Made by a program: the position numbers and the translations under genes. The notes under the pieces were generated by a model. It ran no database searches, was not told where the DNA came from, and worked only from the letters and a program-made list of their open reading frames with translations. This document shows positions 41,922-50,707 of a DNA stretch of 64,000 bases, piece by piece. The stretch is from Arthrobacter beigongshangensis (GTDB lineage: Bacteria > Bacillota > Bacilli > Bacillales_A > Planococcaceae). The stretch lies in the NCBI RefSeq assembly GCF_016820585.1, contig NZ_JADHDX010000004.1, positions 62,001 through 126,000 on the forward strand, given 5' to 3'. How positions within the stretch are numbered: position 1 is the first letter of the stretch; the number at the start of each line of letters is the position of its first letter.

Positions 41922-41960
41922 AGCTCTACAAGGAGGTTAGACTCCTTGTAGGGCTATTTT
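41922..41960 (+). terminator. Rho-independent terminator
   Basis: CTACAAGGAG pairs perfectly with CTCCTTGTAG around a 6-base loop; the outer part is extended by G-U pairs, then ATTTT. Confidence 0.8.
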
Positions 41961-42448
41961 CTATAAGCTTGTTGATTAACCACTTAGTTGCAATTACAAC
42001 TAGCAAGCAAGAAATATAAAATGACCTGTTTACTAGACATTTCCGGTTTACTTTCGGCAATAGATGGACGACAGAATAACCGCAGAAGTTGTGTTGTCAG
42101 CAATGACTTCGTCATTACTGACAATACCGTTCTCGATTATCTTGTTGTCTATCATTGCTTGTCGTAAACCTCCAATGCCCAAGTGAAAAATGCAGGCATT
42201 TGGAAAGAAAAGAATAGATGACATTGTTAAAGCGTGTAAGTTCCCGAAGATACAATTTCGGGAACTATTGTGCATGAACAAAGTATTATCTTCTTAATTT
42301 TGCATAACTTTTCTAAGGAAGTAATAAGATCTGGAATAAAAATGGGGAATAGGATTGAGATAGCGGTAGCCGCTAAAATTGCATCTTTGGCGGCTTTTAT
42401 AAAGTTAGAAGACCTCTATTCTTTTATTCCTAAAAAGTATTGGTGTTT
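41961..42448. other. Gene-free stretch with two hairpins
   Basis: I see no supported gene here. A 14-bp hairpin with one mismatch lies at 42094-42124 (TTGTCAGCAATGAC/GTCATTACTGACAA) and another at 42239-42266 (AGTTCCCGAA/TTTCGGGAACT). Neither has a clear T-tail. Short open frames on both strands lack ribosome sites and recognisable products. Confidence 0.4.
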
Positions 42449-42610
42449 TATGTAGTATTTCCTTTGGAAAGCGCCGGATGAACGGCTGCCATACGATTAC
42501 CGAAAAAATGATTGGGGATGTGACCCGGTCACATCCCCAATCATAAAATAGCCCGGCTATTGTATTGTAGCTGTTCATTCCAAAGCATTCCAAAGGGATA
42601 AAATACATTA
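42449..42610. repeat. 162-bp long-hairpin (MITE-like) element
   Basis: The two halves of this stretch are imperfect reverse complements along almost all of their length, for example TTTCCTTTGGAA near 42458 against TTCCAAAGGGATAAA near 42588, and GGATGAACGGCTG near 42476 against CTGTTCATTCC near 42571. The centre is a perfect 17-bp-arm palindrome with a one-base axis (42509-42543). It looks like a folded non-coding mobile repeat. Confidence 0.55.
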
Positions 42611-42671
42611 AGCATCAACTATCTAATTAAGTTGTTCTTGGTTAATCAACAGACGTGGTTTTTTCACATTT

Positions 42672-43490
42672 TTAATTCACTTCATTAGGATGGCGATTTA
42701 CCCGAAGGTTTTGATCTAATGTGGCGATTTTCTCCATGTCTCCTTCGGTCAACTCGAAATCAAAAACGTCAAGATTTTCAATAATTCTTGAAGGTGTTAC
42801 GGATTTAGGAATGGCGATGACGCCCGTTTGTAAATGCCAACGTAGAATGATTTGTGCTGGTGTTTTCTCGTGTTGAGCTGCGATTTCTTGAATGACTTCG
42901 TTTTGTAATGCATCTTTCCCGTTCATAAGAGGACTGTATGCCTCTAGCATGATGGAATGCTTATCGCAAAATGCTTTAAGTTCCTTTTGTTGTAAGTAAG
43001 GATGGCGTTCCACTTGATTCACTGTTGGAACGATTTCGCATTCATCCAAAATTCGTTGTAAGTGTTCAATTTCAAAGTTGCTGACACCGATTGCTTTGAC
43101 GCGTCCATCTTTATAGAGCTTTTCTAATGCTTTATATGTTTCCACATATTTATCATGTAAAGGTGTTGGCCAATGGATGATATACAGATCTACATAATCC
43201 AAGCCGAGTTTTTCGAGGCTCGCATCAAATGCTTGCAATGTACTTTCGTAGCCATGGTCGGCATTCCATAATTTTGTTGTAATGAATAATTCTTCTCTTG
43301 GAATTTTAGTATCCGCAAGCGCTTTTCCGACACCTACTTCATTACGATAAATCATAGCCGTGTCAATCGAACGATACCCTGCTTCCAGTGCGTGTTCAAC
43401 TGTAGTTTTTGCAATTTCATCCGGAACCTTCCATACTCCAAATCCAAGCTGCGGCATTTGTAGACCGTTATTTAGTGTAACATTCTCCAT
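42672..43490 (-). CDS. Aldo/keto reductase (YvgN/YtbE-like)
   Basis: A 272-residue (beta/alpha)8 reductase. The catalytic tetrad is visible as Asp in SIDTAMIYRNE with its Tyr, Lys in FITTKLW, and His in YIIHWP. AIPKSVTPSRIIENL near the C-terminus binds the NADPH 2'-phosphate. The family reduces methylglyoxal and other aldehydes. GGTGAGGATG precedes the ATG. It is monocistronic as far as can be seen. Confidence 0.9.
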   Translation of the reverse strand: MENVTLNNGLQMPQLGFGVWKVPDEIAKTTVEHALEAGYRSIDTAMIYRNEVGVGKALADTKIPREELFITTKLWNADHGYESTLQAFDASLEKLGLDYVDLYIIHWPTPLHDKYVETYKALEKLYKDGRVKAIGVSNFEIEHLQRILDECEIVPTVNQVERHPYLQQKELKAFCDKHSIMLEAYSPLMNGKDALQNEVIQEIAAQHEKTPAQIILRWHLQTGVIAIPKSVTPSRIIENLDVFDFELTEGDMEKIATLDQNLRVNRHPNEVN

Positions 43491-43580
43491 GTCATCCTCA
43501 CCCTTCCGACTATTCTGAATCTAGTTTAGCATACTATTCGATTATTTTTATTGAAAATGAACAGCGTAAATAGAGAGTCA

Positions 43581-43609
43581 TTGTATAAACACCAAGTATT
43601 TGTTATATT
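43581..43609 (+). promoter_or_regulatory. SigA promoter of the proS leader
   Basis: TTGTAT (43581-43586), 17-bp spacer, TATATT (43604-43609). Transcription would begin near 43616, just before the T-box leader. Confidence 0.55.
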
Positions 43610-43616
43610 ATAAGCA

Positions 43617-43862
43617 ATAGACAATCTTTGATGTGACCGAGTAAATAAGAATTGTGAACCAGAGAGTATAGCGATTTGCTGAGAGCTAGACCACCGCTTC
43701 TTATTGAAACCTACCACGGAGATGTTATGCCAACATAACCGAGTCGTTTTCGTTATCAAACGTTTTAGAGGGTTTACCAATTCGGTGAGCTAAACTAAGG
43801 TGGTACCACGTCCATTCAGCACAAAGACGTCCTTAATATGAGGATATCTTTGTGCTTTTCAT
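43617..43862 (+). ncRNA. T-box riboswitch leader
   Basis: The conserved T-box AAGGTGGTACCACG is at 43797-43810, followed by a terminator (43819-43855, GCACAAAG.../...CTTTGTGC, then TTTTC). Upstream is a structured stem I region. Uncharged tRNA binding to the specifier and T-box stabilises the antiterminator and lets proS be transcribed. The downstream gene implies a proline specifier; an ACCTACC stretch near 43711-43717 contains candidate CCU/ACC triplets, but I could not fix the specifier codon. Confidence 0.9.
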
Positions 43863-43882
43863 TATTTTAGGAGGGGAAATAA

Positions 43883-45322
43883 ATGACTAATCTACAAAAA
43901 AGTGATTTTTCGAAATGGTATATCGACACGATTCAAAAGGCGGATTTAATGGATTACACACCAGTTCGCGGGTGTATCGCGTTTAAACCGGATGGCTACG
44001 AAATTTGGGAGCATATTCAAGCGGAGATGGATCGTCGTTTTAAAGAAACAGGGCATCGGAATGCGTATTTTCCGATGTTAATTCCAGAGTCATTTTTCGA
44101 AAAAGAGAAGGATCATATCGAAGGTTTTTCACCAGAGCTTCCTTGGGTAACAGAAGCAGCAGGTGAAAAATTAGAAGAACGTCTAGCATTACGTCCAACT
44201 TCTGAAACGATGATCGGTCATCTTTATTCTGATTGGATTAAAAGTTATCGTGACCTCCCTGTGCTAATTAACCAGTGGGCGAACGTTTTCCGTTGGGAAA
44301 AGAAAACATTACCGTTCATTCGCACATCTGAATTTTTATGGCAAGAAGGGCATACAGCTCACGTAGATGAAGAGGAAGCGCGTGCAGAAACGATGCAAAT
44401 GCTGAACATTTATAAAGAAGTTGTTGAAGAGTTGCTAGCCATTCCAGTATACGATGGTCAAAAAACACCTTCTGAGCGTTTCGCAGGTGCTGTCGATACG
44501 TATTCCATCGAAGCAATGATGAAGGACGGTAAAGCGGTTCAAGCGGGAACTTCACATTACTTGGGCACAAAATTTGCAGAAGCCTTTGATATTAAATATT
44601 TAAATAAAGAAAACAAGCATGAATTTGTTCACACAACTTCATGGGGAACATCTACGCGCTTAATTGGTTCTGTCATTATGACGCACGGTGATGAGCAAGG
44701 TCTTGTATTGCCACCACGTATTGCGCCGACACAAGTTGTGTTAATTCCAGTAGGTCCTTGGAAGAAGAATCCTGCGATTATGGAAAAACTAGATGAGGTT
44801 TTCGCGGCATTAAAAGCACAAGGCATTCGTGTCCGGTTGGATGATTCCGATCAATCTCCAGGCTATAAATTCAATGAGTGGGAACTAAAAGGTGTTCCTG
44901 TTCGCGTTGAACTAGGGCCACGTGATTTGGAGAATAGCCAAGCACTCATCAAAGCACGTGATGAAGGCGAAAAAGAAGCTGTCGAGCTTTCTGCGATTGT
45001 TGCGCGCATTGAAGAAGAATTAGTGGCGATGCAAGCACGTCTACTCGAAAAAGCACGCGCATTCCGTGAACAACATTCGCATACGCATGTTGATTCAATT
45101 GAGCAGTTATCGAGCCATATTGCCGACTCAACTGAAAAAGGGGAAATCCCAGGTTGGGTTCTTGCAGGTTGGTGTGGAGATGATGCTTGTGAGGAACAAG
45201 TGAAAGAAGAAACGAAATTCACAACACGCAACATTCCATTCAACCCACCAGCAGAGAAATCTAGCTGTATCAATTGTGGCAAGGAATCGAAGCATACGGT
45301 GTGGTTTGGCCGCGCTTATTAA
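43883..45322 (+). CDS. proS: Prolyl-tRNA synthetase, short archaeal/eukaryotic-like type
   Basis: A 479-residue class II synthetase that charges tRNA-Pro. Class II motif 2 is seen in VFRWEKKTLPFIRTSEFLWQEGHTAH and motif 3 in the region of LPPRIAP. The short length, lack of the roughly 180-residue bacterial editing insertion and presence of a C-terminal zinc-like domain (CGDDACEEQ and CINCG near residues 430-465, ending in a Tyr) mark the archaeal/eukaryotic-like class, found as an extra or sole ProRS in some Bacilli. AGGAGGGG precedes the ATG. It is controlled by the T-box leader. Confidence 0.93.
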   Translation: MTNLQKSDFSKWYIDTIQKADLMDYTPVRGCIAFKPDGYEIWEHIQAEMDRRFKETGHRNAYFPMLIPESFFEKEKDHIEGFSPELPWVTEAAGEKLEERLALRPTSETMIGHLYSDWIKSYRDLPVLINQWANVFRWEKKTLPFIRTSEFLWQEGHTAHVDEEEARAETMQMLNIYKEVVEELLAIPVYDGQKTPSERFAGAVDTYSIEAMMKDGKAVQAGTSHYLGTKFAEAFDIKYLNKENKHEFVHTTSWGTSTRLIGSVIMTHGDEQGLVLPPRIAPTQVVLIPVGPWKKNPAIMEKLDEVFAALKAQGIRVRLDDSDQSPGYKFNEWELKGVPVRVELGPRDLENSQALIKARDEGEKEAVELSAIVARIEEELVAMQARLLEKARAFREQHSHTHVDSIEQLSSHIADSTEKGEIPGWVLAGWCGDDACEEQVKEETKFTTRNIPFNPPAEKSSCINCGKESKHTVWFGRAY

Positions 45323-45329
45323 GAATAGG

Positions 45330-45368
45330 AAAACGCTCCACTCGGGTAATTGAGTGGGGCGTTTTTCA
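45330..45368 (+). terminator. Rho-independent terminator
   Basis: AAACGCTCCACTC pairs with GAGTGGGGCGTTT (one G-U), followed by TTT. Confidence 0.85.
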
Positions 45369-45436
45369 TATTTGGAAAACATTTTGAAACTTTGAAAGCT
45401 TGGTCAACGTATAGATTTCAAGAGGGGGGATGGAAA

Positions 45437-45919
45437 ATGGTCTCATTTTTACTTTTTTATGCAATCGGCATTCCGGTATCTGTGCTTTTGCATGAAATAG
45501 GTCACGCCATCGGTCTAGTCTTGTTTTCAAAAGAGAGAGCACTAGTTTATCTCGGTCCACCTAACGTATCGAATAGGGAAAACATTCGAATTGGGAGAAT
45601 GCACTTCCATATCCGGTGGTCTTATTCAGGCTTTTGTAAGCGGGGCACAAGAAATACCGATTTCTCAGGCTTTCAAAGTATTATGATGTCAGCAGGTGGA
45701 CCAGTAGCATCTCTTATGTTGGCAGTTACTGCGTTTTTTATTTCAACTGATTTAACGCATCTGGGAGCAAAGAACTTTTTAAATGGAATTCTATTCTATA
45801 ATTTTCTCTTGTTTATCAGTACGAGTATCCCTGTTGTCTATCCGAAATGGATGGGGCCTCTTGCGGGACATCCGTCAGATGGCTATCAGATTTTGAAGGT
45901 ATTCAAAAAAATAAGATAG
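45437..45919 (+). CDS. Membrane protein with HEIGH metalloprotease-like motif
   Basis: A 160-residue protein with about four hydrophobic segments. LLHEIGHAIGLVLFS (about 15-29) is a HExxH zinc-protease motif of the kind seen in M50/site-2-type proteases. A second metal-ligand motif such as NxxPxxPLDG is not clear, although GPLAGHPSDGYQI near the end is reminiscent. It may be a minimal intramembrane protease or an inactive relative. AGGGGGG lies 7 bases before the ATG. Confidence 0.65.
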   Translation: MVSFLLFYAIGIPVSVLLHEIGHAIGLVLFSKERALVYLGPPNVSNRENIRIGRMHFHIRWSYSGFCKRGTRNTDFSGFQSIMMSAGGPVASLMLAVTAFFISTDLTHLGAKNFLNGILFYNFLLFISTSIPVVYPKWMGPLAGHPSDGYQILKVFKKIR

Positions 45920-45942
45920 AGTCATGACTCCATCTTATTTTC
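45910..45942 (+). terminator. Rho-independent terminator overlapping the stop codon
   Basis: AAGATAGAGT pairs with ACTCCATCTT, then ATTTT. The stem includes the preceding gene's stop. Confidence 0.7.
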
Positions 45943-46005
45943 AAATATCCTCATTTGCTTTTTGTTACATCACGTCTAAAATATTATCGATGTGAAAGAC
46001 ATCCA

Positions 46006-47097
46006 TCAGTTGTCTTTCATTATTTCATCAAGTTGTCTGAAGGCATTCCTGATGAACTCCTTTGGTACATCCGTATACAGATCACCTATATTGACCTCAA
46101 AAGCACATGTCGTTTCATCGATTTTTTTTAAATAGCCTGTTATGCCAATACCTGTTAGCTGTTGAACTTTTGTCAGAATAAGTTCCATTTGTTCTTTCGC
46201 TTGATGGATGTGGACATGAAACATATTTGAAACAGGAATGAGAGGTATGGTTGAAATTCCATGGCAGGAGTTAAAAAGCCCAGCTAGCTCCTTTGCATCT
46301 TCATAATACTGCTGCATTTTGTGTGACCGTAGCTCAAAATAATAATTCGCTGAGATGATATAGGGATACAAGCTTATCAAATCACCGCCATAGCGCCTTT
46401 TCCAAGTTGTAGCTTGAGTTATGAAATCTTGATCGCCGGCTAAAATTGCCCCTGCTATCCCTCCAATTCCTTTATATAACGATAGATAGACGCTGTCAAA
46501 AAGGGAACAAACTTCGGCAGCGGACTTTTGGTAATAGGGCAGTACTTCCAATAAGCGAGCACCATCAAGATGCAATCTAATGCCATTATCGCGACAATGC
46601 TTCGAAATTAGTGTAAGTGTTTCAAAGCTTGGCAACTGCCCTCCTATTTCGCGCTGAGGCAATTCCAACAACACACACGCAACGCCTTCTTCCATCTCCA
46701 GGACCTCATCGAGTTCTATTACACGGTTTTTGTCACCGAGCAATACCGTTTCAATGTTATGTAATTCTTTTAACCCGTCTTGTTCGTGAATTTCTAAATG
46801 GCTCAATGGATGATAAGCAACTTTTCTTATTCCTTTTTCGTCACACCAGATGCGTAGAGCGATCTGCTGGGCCATCGTTCCACTAGGGAGAAAAATTGCT
46901 TTCTCTTTTCCTAGTAATAGAGCCATTTTATCTTGAAAATCTTCAATGATCTGTCCTTTTCCATATATATCGCTTTCCAGATGACCCTCCATCTCCTGAA
47001 AAGCTTTTTTTAAAACTTCAATATTGCGTTTTCCGTGATTGGCCAATTGGTATTTACTTTGGCTGTATGCATCTTGTAATGGACTTGTTTGATTCAT
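46006..47097 (-). CDS. PLP-dependent threonine-aldolase/beta-eliminating lyase family protein
   Basis: A 363-residue fold type I PLP enzyme. FLPSGTMAQQIALR (about 69) binds the cofactor phosphate, HLDGARLLE (about 175) supplies the Asp to the pyridine nitrogen, and SLYKGIGGIAGA (about 208) carries the Schiff-base Lys. Relatives are low-specificity threonine aldolases and GntG-type enzymes that cleave beta-hydroxy amino acids. The N-terminal 40 residues are an extension. No neighbours suggest a dedicated pathway. Confidence 0.82.
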   Translation of the reverse strand: MNQTSPLQDAYSQSKYQLANHGKRNIEVLKKAFQEMEGHLESDIYGKGQIIEDFQDKMALLLGKEKAIFLPSGTMAQQIALRIWCDEKGIRKVAYHPLSHLEIHEQDGLKELHNIETVLLGDKNRVIELDEVLEMEEGVACVLLELPQREIGGQLPSFETLTLISKHCRDNGIRLHLDGARLLEVLPYYQKSAAEVCSLFDSVYLSLYKGIGGIAGAILAGDQDFITQATTWKRRYGGDLISLYPYIISANYYFELRSHKMQQYYEDAKELAGLFNSCHGISTIPLIPVSNMFHVHIHQAKEQMELILTKVQQLTGIGITGYLKKIDETTCAFEVNIGDLYTDVPKEFIRNAFRQLDEIMKDN

Positions 47098-47276
47098 AAT
47101 ATGTGCTCTCCCGTCCTATTTCAGAGTACTTGAATTATACTATATACTATCAAATTGCTTAAGACACTTTGGCTGATATGTCAATCGACTTGTGGGAATA
47201 CTTCAATTTTTCCGTAACCAAGTGTACAATGGAAATGATTACATAACGATGTTGTCCGATCCACATACATAATTTC

Positions 47277-47882
47277 ATGAGCAGATGGGAAGTGAAAGAG
47301 TTGCTAAATAATATTTTCCAGAAAAATAAGCAGCAAAATAGAGAGGCAGAACGCATCATTTTTGAACAATACTATAAACGCGTCTATTATGCGGCTTATT
47401 ATGTTATTAAAGATCAGGATTTGGCGGAGGATATTACCCAAGAAACGTTTATGAAAGCATTTAAAAACTTACACACTGTACAGGATGTAGAAAAAATGGG
47501 TGCCTGGTTATCAATAATTGCCACGCGTACGGCAATCGATCATCTTCGTCGTTTGAATAAATGGAATGATTTCACGACTTCGGACGTCTATATAGATACA
47601 GGGGCAGATACGACACGATTGGATTATGTCTCGACGGTGGAAACAGGACTTGAGAAGGCTTATGTGAAGGAGCTGTTACTTGAGGAAATTGATAAGTTAA
47701 AGCCGGATCATAAGGAAGTACTGCTATTGTTCTATCATCATGATTTGACGTATGAGGAAATTGCCGCGATATTGGATGTTCAACTGGCAACAGTGAAATC
47801 CCGAATGTTTCGTGCGAAAAAGAAGTTAAAAGAATCGATTGAACAGCAGCCTGAATTGATGGAGGTGATATCGCATGGCTGA
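47277..47882 (+). CDS. ECF-type RNA polymerase sigma factor
   Basis: A 201-residue sigma-70 family factor of the ECF group. Region 2 runs from IIFEQYYKRVYYAAYYVIKD to DITQETFMKAFKNL, and region 4 contains LTYEEIAAILDVQLATVKSRMFRAKKKL. The ATG at 47277 has no ribosome site; an in-frame TTG at 47301 behind GGGAAGTGA would give 193 residues and a more typical N-terminus. The stop overlaps the next gene by 8 bases, which encodes its anti-sigma partner. Confidence 0.87.
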   Translation: MSRWEVKELLNNIFQKNKQQNREAERIIFEQYYKRVYYAAYYVIKDQDLAEDITQETFMKAFKNLHTVQDVEKMGAWLSIIATRTAIDHLRRLNKWNDFTTSDVYIDTGADTTRLDYVSTVETGLEKAYVKELLLEEIDKLKPDHKEVLLLFYHHDLTYEEIAAILDVQLATVKSRMFRAKKKLKESIEQQPELMEVISHG

Positions 47883-48633
47883 GTCCAAACAGCAGAACTT
47901 AGATCAACTGATAAGGGAAGTGTTAGATGAAAAAATGGAGGAATTTCCGCCACCAAGATTATCTACTTCTGAAGCGTGGCGAAAAATGGAAGATGAGCAT
48001 CAAGTAGCATACGGTATGCCTAAGAAAAATCGTTTTCCAAAAAAGACTATTTTGGCTGTTGCCTCTATCTTCTTGGTACTGATTGTCGCTGCGTATCCGC
48101 GAGAAGGGGGAGCTTATAGTCGGTGGAGTGAGATATATCATAAGGTACAAGGCTCCGTTGTGCAGGTGTTTGGAGGTTCGGGTGAGTATACCGACACTGA
48201 AAACAGTGACTCTGGTATGTTTGTCATTGAGGATTCAGAGCCTATTTTTGGGGAGATGAGCTTAGAAGAAGCACAGAAAGTAACGAGTTTTGCTATTAAT
48301 ATCCCGGAAGTCCCTACAGAGTTTCAATTAGAAAAGGTTATTGTAATGCGAGAAGGCGATCAAATGAGTAACGAAGTTTACTTGAACTATGTTAGTGACG
48401 ATAGGGAATTTGTAGTAGCTGAGAAGAAGCTAGGTGGGCAATATGCTTTTGGAGGAGTAGCAGATAGTGAAGATACTGTGGTAGAAGAAATTTTGATACA
48501 TGGCCAAACAGCAAATATGCTGTCTTTTAAAGATGGTATACGTAGACTAACTTGGCTAACACAAAGTAATTATTTTTACATTGAAGGAATATTGACAAAG
48601 GAAGAAGTCGTGAAAATAGCTGAATCGATGTGA
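47875..48633 (+). CDS. Membrane anti-sigma factor (DUF4367-type)
   Basis: A 252-residue protein with a cytoplasmic N-terminal part (1-58) that would bind the sigma factor, one membrane segment (about 59-75, ILAVASIFLVLIVAAY) and an extracytoplasmic domain with the DUF4367-like run SLEEAQKVTSFAINIPEVPTEFQLEKV. It overlaps the sigma gene by 8 bases. By analogy it holds the sigma factor at the membrane until an envelope signal arrives. Confidence 0.8.
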   Translation: MAESKQQNLDQLIREVLDEKMEEFPPPRLSTSEAWRKMEDEHQVAYGMPKKNRFPKKTILAVASIFLVLIVAAYPREGGAYSRWSEIYHKVQGSVVQVFGGSGEYTDTENSDSGMFVIEDSEPIFGEMSLEEAQKVTSFAINIPEVPTEFQLEKVIVMREGDQMSNEVYLNYVSDDREFVVAEKKLGGQYAFGGVADSEDTVVEEILIHGQTANMLSFKDGIRRLTWLTQSNYFYIEGILTKEEVVKIAESM

Positions 48634-48679
48634 ACGTGCTGTTTCAAAAGATGGATTTACTCCTGAAGTATGCATAATA

Positions 48680-48723
48680 AAAAAATGCCGAAACGTTGAA
48701 TTAACAATGTTTTGGCATTTTTC
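48680..48723 (+). terminator. Rho-independent terminator
   Basis: AAAAATGCCGAAAC pairs with GTTTTGGCATTTTT (G-U pairs included). It ends the sigma/anti-sigma operon. Confidence 0.8.
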
Positions 48724-48770
48724 AATTCGATTAATTTTATTGGAAAAGGGACTTATTAGACAGCGCCGTT

Positions 48771-49280
48771 CTAATTTACATAAATCTGGTTGGATATACT
48801 TGTTAATTTTTCAATAATTCCATTATGGATAGTCTCATGCTGTGCTCTAATCCGATAGGAGTAGCCGCGAATCACTTGAGCTTGCTTAGAGTATGAAACG
48901 GAACTGGAACCATAATTTGTTGCGGGACCGATCGTTAAAACATCTACCCATTTGCTTTGAGAGGGATTCCATTGTTGTAGGTATAGAACCACCTTAATCG
49001 TATTAACAGGAATATAGGCATTGGTACTTCCGCTTACCCTAAGGGTTGACTCCGTAAGAAGTTCCAATAATGAATGGCCGCTCCTGATGTGTTGAGTAGA
49101 AAAAGGTGCGAAATCAATTGGGAAATTTACGAGTCCATCTCCCGAATAGTCTGTTGGAATGACTTTGGGAGGCATAGTAGGTATTGAATCTTTTTCAGCA
49201 GCCAAACTGTCATGTGCGGTCCAGCCCATTGTCACAATTGCAAATAGTAGTAAAAATATTGCCCGATTTAATAATTTCAT
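48771..49280 (-). CDS. Secreted protein of unknown function
   Basis: A 169-residue protein with a signal peptide (MKLLNRAIFLLLFAIVTMGW) and a likely cleavage after SLAA near residue 28. The mature part is mostly beta-strand-like (VVLYLQQWNPSQSKWVDVLTIGPATNYGSSSVSYSKQ), suggesting one Ig-like or jelly-roll domain. No membrane anchor. It resembles a small family of secreted Bacillales proteins (DUF6147-like, from memory). AAAGGAGTGA precedes the ATG. Confidence 0.7.
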   Translation of the reverse strand: MKLLNRAIFLLLFAIVTMGWTAHDSLAAEKDSIPTMPPKVIPTDYSGDGLVNFPIDFAPFSTQHIRSGHSLLELLTESTLRVSGSTNAYIPVNTIKVVLYLQQWNPSQSKWVDVLTIGPATNYGSSSVSYSKQAQVIRGYSYRIRAQHETIHNGIIEKLTSISNQIYVN

Positions 49281-49604
49281 TGCTCTCTCACTCCTTTAAT
49301 TGTTGTTATATAGTTAACGAACAGAATAGAAGAATTGTTCCGAGAATATAATTTGGAATTTGGGAACAATGAACTAAAGTAATCCATCTTTTACATACGA
49401 GGAGCTACGCTTGTTGCTTTTTTGACTTGGGAATAGATGAGATTTTACGAAATAAATTTTCTCAAACAGCCCGCTAGTTATGTGTGGTAGTGTTACTTAT
49501 GAAGCTTATCTTGTGTGCAACTTTAATTTTAGTACCACAAATAATTTGAGACAGCAAAAGCCAGGTTCCGTGTTAAGAACCTGGCTTTTGTCTGATGATC
49601 TACA
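49281..49604. other. Gene-free stretch with a terminator
   Basis: No gene is supported. AAAAGCCAGGTTC (49556-49568) pairs perfectly with GAACCTGGCTTTT (49577-49589). This is a bidirectional terminator serving the minus-strand gene that ends at 49605. I see nothing else. Confidence 0.75.
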
Positions 49605-49847
49605 TTATTTTTTGCTTGGTTTTAATTTTAAGGCTTTGCTCAATTTCTGCGTGAGAAAATAAGAAATGGCGGCTGCTGCAAGAATCGTTAGCACTGGCAT
49701 GAAGGCGCCTAAATTATAGACAACATCATTCTTTACTGAAGTAACATCCGGCTTGTACAGCGTCGTTAAAATGGCTCCTACTGAAACTTGAAGGGCCAAG
49801 TAAAGTACCATGAAAATGACAAGAAAGATTGCGTACTTTTTCAACAT
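49605..49847 (-). CDS. Small two-helix membrane protein
   Basis: An 80-residue protein with two hydrophobic segments (about 6-28 and 48-68) and a basic C-terminus (KLSKALKLKPSKK). GGGGGAAAA precedes the ATG. It lies 21 bases after the purine nucleoside phosphorylase gene on the same strand and may be co-transcribed with it. I do not recognise the family. Confidence 0.7.
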   Translation of the reverse strand: MLKKYAIFLVIFMVLYLALQVSVGAILTTLYKPDVTSVKNDVVYNLGAFMPVLTILAAAAISYFLTQKLSKALKLKPSKK

Positions 49848-49868
49848 AATTTTCCCCCAAGTCTTTGG

Positions 49869-50687
49869 TTAAATTTCTTTCAAAACATTTTTAATCAGAT
49901 GGACAAAAGCATTGCGTGATTTAGCAGCAACGGCAATCACATCTTCATGGCTCAAAGGTTCGTCTAAAATGCCAGAGGCCATATTCGTTAAGCAAGAGAT
50001 TCCCAATACTTTTAGTCCAGCATGAGTTGCGACAACAGCTTCAGGTACTGTTGACATTCCAATCGCGTCTCCACCTAAAATGCGAATCATTCGGATTTCA
50101 GCAGGTGTTTCGTAAACAGGGCCACTCCACCAGCCGTAGACACCTTCACGTAATGTAATATTATGCTCCTGTGCCACCTGCAACGCTGTATTTCTTAACT
50201 CTTTGTTATAAACCTCGGAAGCGTCCGGGAAGCGTGTCCCTAAATCATCATTATTTTTACCAATCAACGGATTGATACCAACTAAATTAAGGTGATCGGT
50301 GATTAACATCAACTCACCTGGATTAAAATCTGTATTAACTGCTCCACAAGCATTCGTAATCACTAGTTTTTCGATGCCTAATGCTTTCATGACGCGTACA
50401 GGGAAGGTTACTTCATCTAACGAATAGCCTTCGTAAAAATGGTAACGCCCTTTCATAGCGACAACAGTTTTTCCTTCCAATTGACCAATCACTAACTCAT
50501 TGGCGTGACCCACAGCATCTGATTTCGAGAAAAAAGGGATGTCTTCGTAGGGAATGACAACACTATTTTCGATTTCATCTGCAAGACTTCCTAATCCAGA
50601 TCCTAAAATAATCCCTATTGCAGGAGTAGCTGTTGTTTTGCTAAGAATATAATTTTTTGCCTCTACAATTTCTTCTGTTTTATGCAC
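49869..50687 (-). CDS. pupG: Purine nucleoside phosphorylase, type I trimeric (PupG/PunA)
   Basis: A 272-residue phosphorylase that splits guanosine/inosine-type nucleosides into base and ribose-1-phosphate. GIILGSGLG (about 25) binds phosphate, GRYHFYEGY (about 80) follows, NACGAVN (about 112) is present, and YETPAE (about 195) holds the Glu that contacts the base. The stretch GWWSGPVYETPAE has a Trp pair unlike the usual sequence at this site. GGAGGC precedes the ATG. Confidence 0.92.
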   Translation of the reverse strand: MHKTEEIVEAKNYILSKTTATPAIGIILGSGLGSLADEIENSVVIPYEDIPFFSKSDAVGHANELVIGQLEGKTVVAMKGRYHFYEGYSLDEVTFPVRVMKALGIEKLVITNACGAVNTDFNPGELMLITDHLNLVGINPLIGKNNDDLGTRFPDASEVYNKELRNTALQVAQEHNITLREGVYGWWSGPVYETPAEIRMIRILGGDAIGMSTVPEAVVATHAGLKVLGISCLTNMASGILDEPLSHEDVIAVAAKSRNAFVHLIKNVLKEI

Positions 50688-50707
50688 GGGAGTGCCTCCT
50701 TTTTATA

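Noticed and set aside
42048-42281. 77-codon minus-strand frame
   Set aside because: No ribosome site, no recognisable domain, and it crosses two hairpins.
42270-42455. 61-codon + strand frame
   Set aside because: No ribosome site at its first ATG and no family; its end runs into the long-hairpin element.
42509-42543. Simple transcription terminator
   Set aside because: The perfect palindrome has no T-run on either strand and is the centre of a longer inverted-repeat element.
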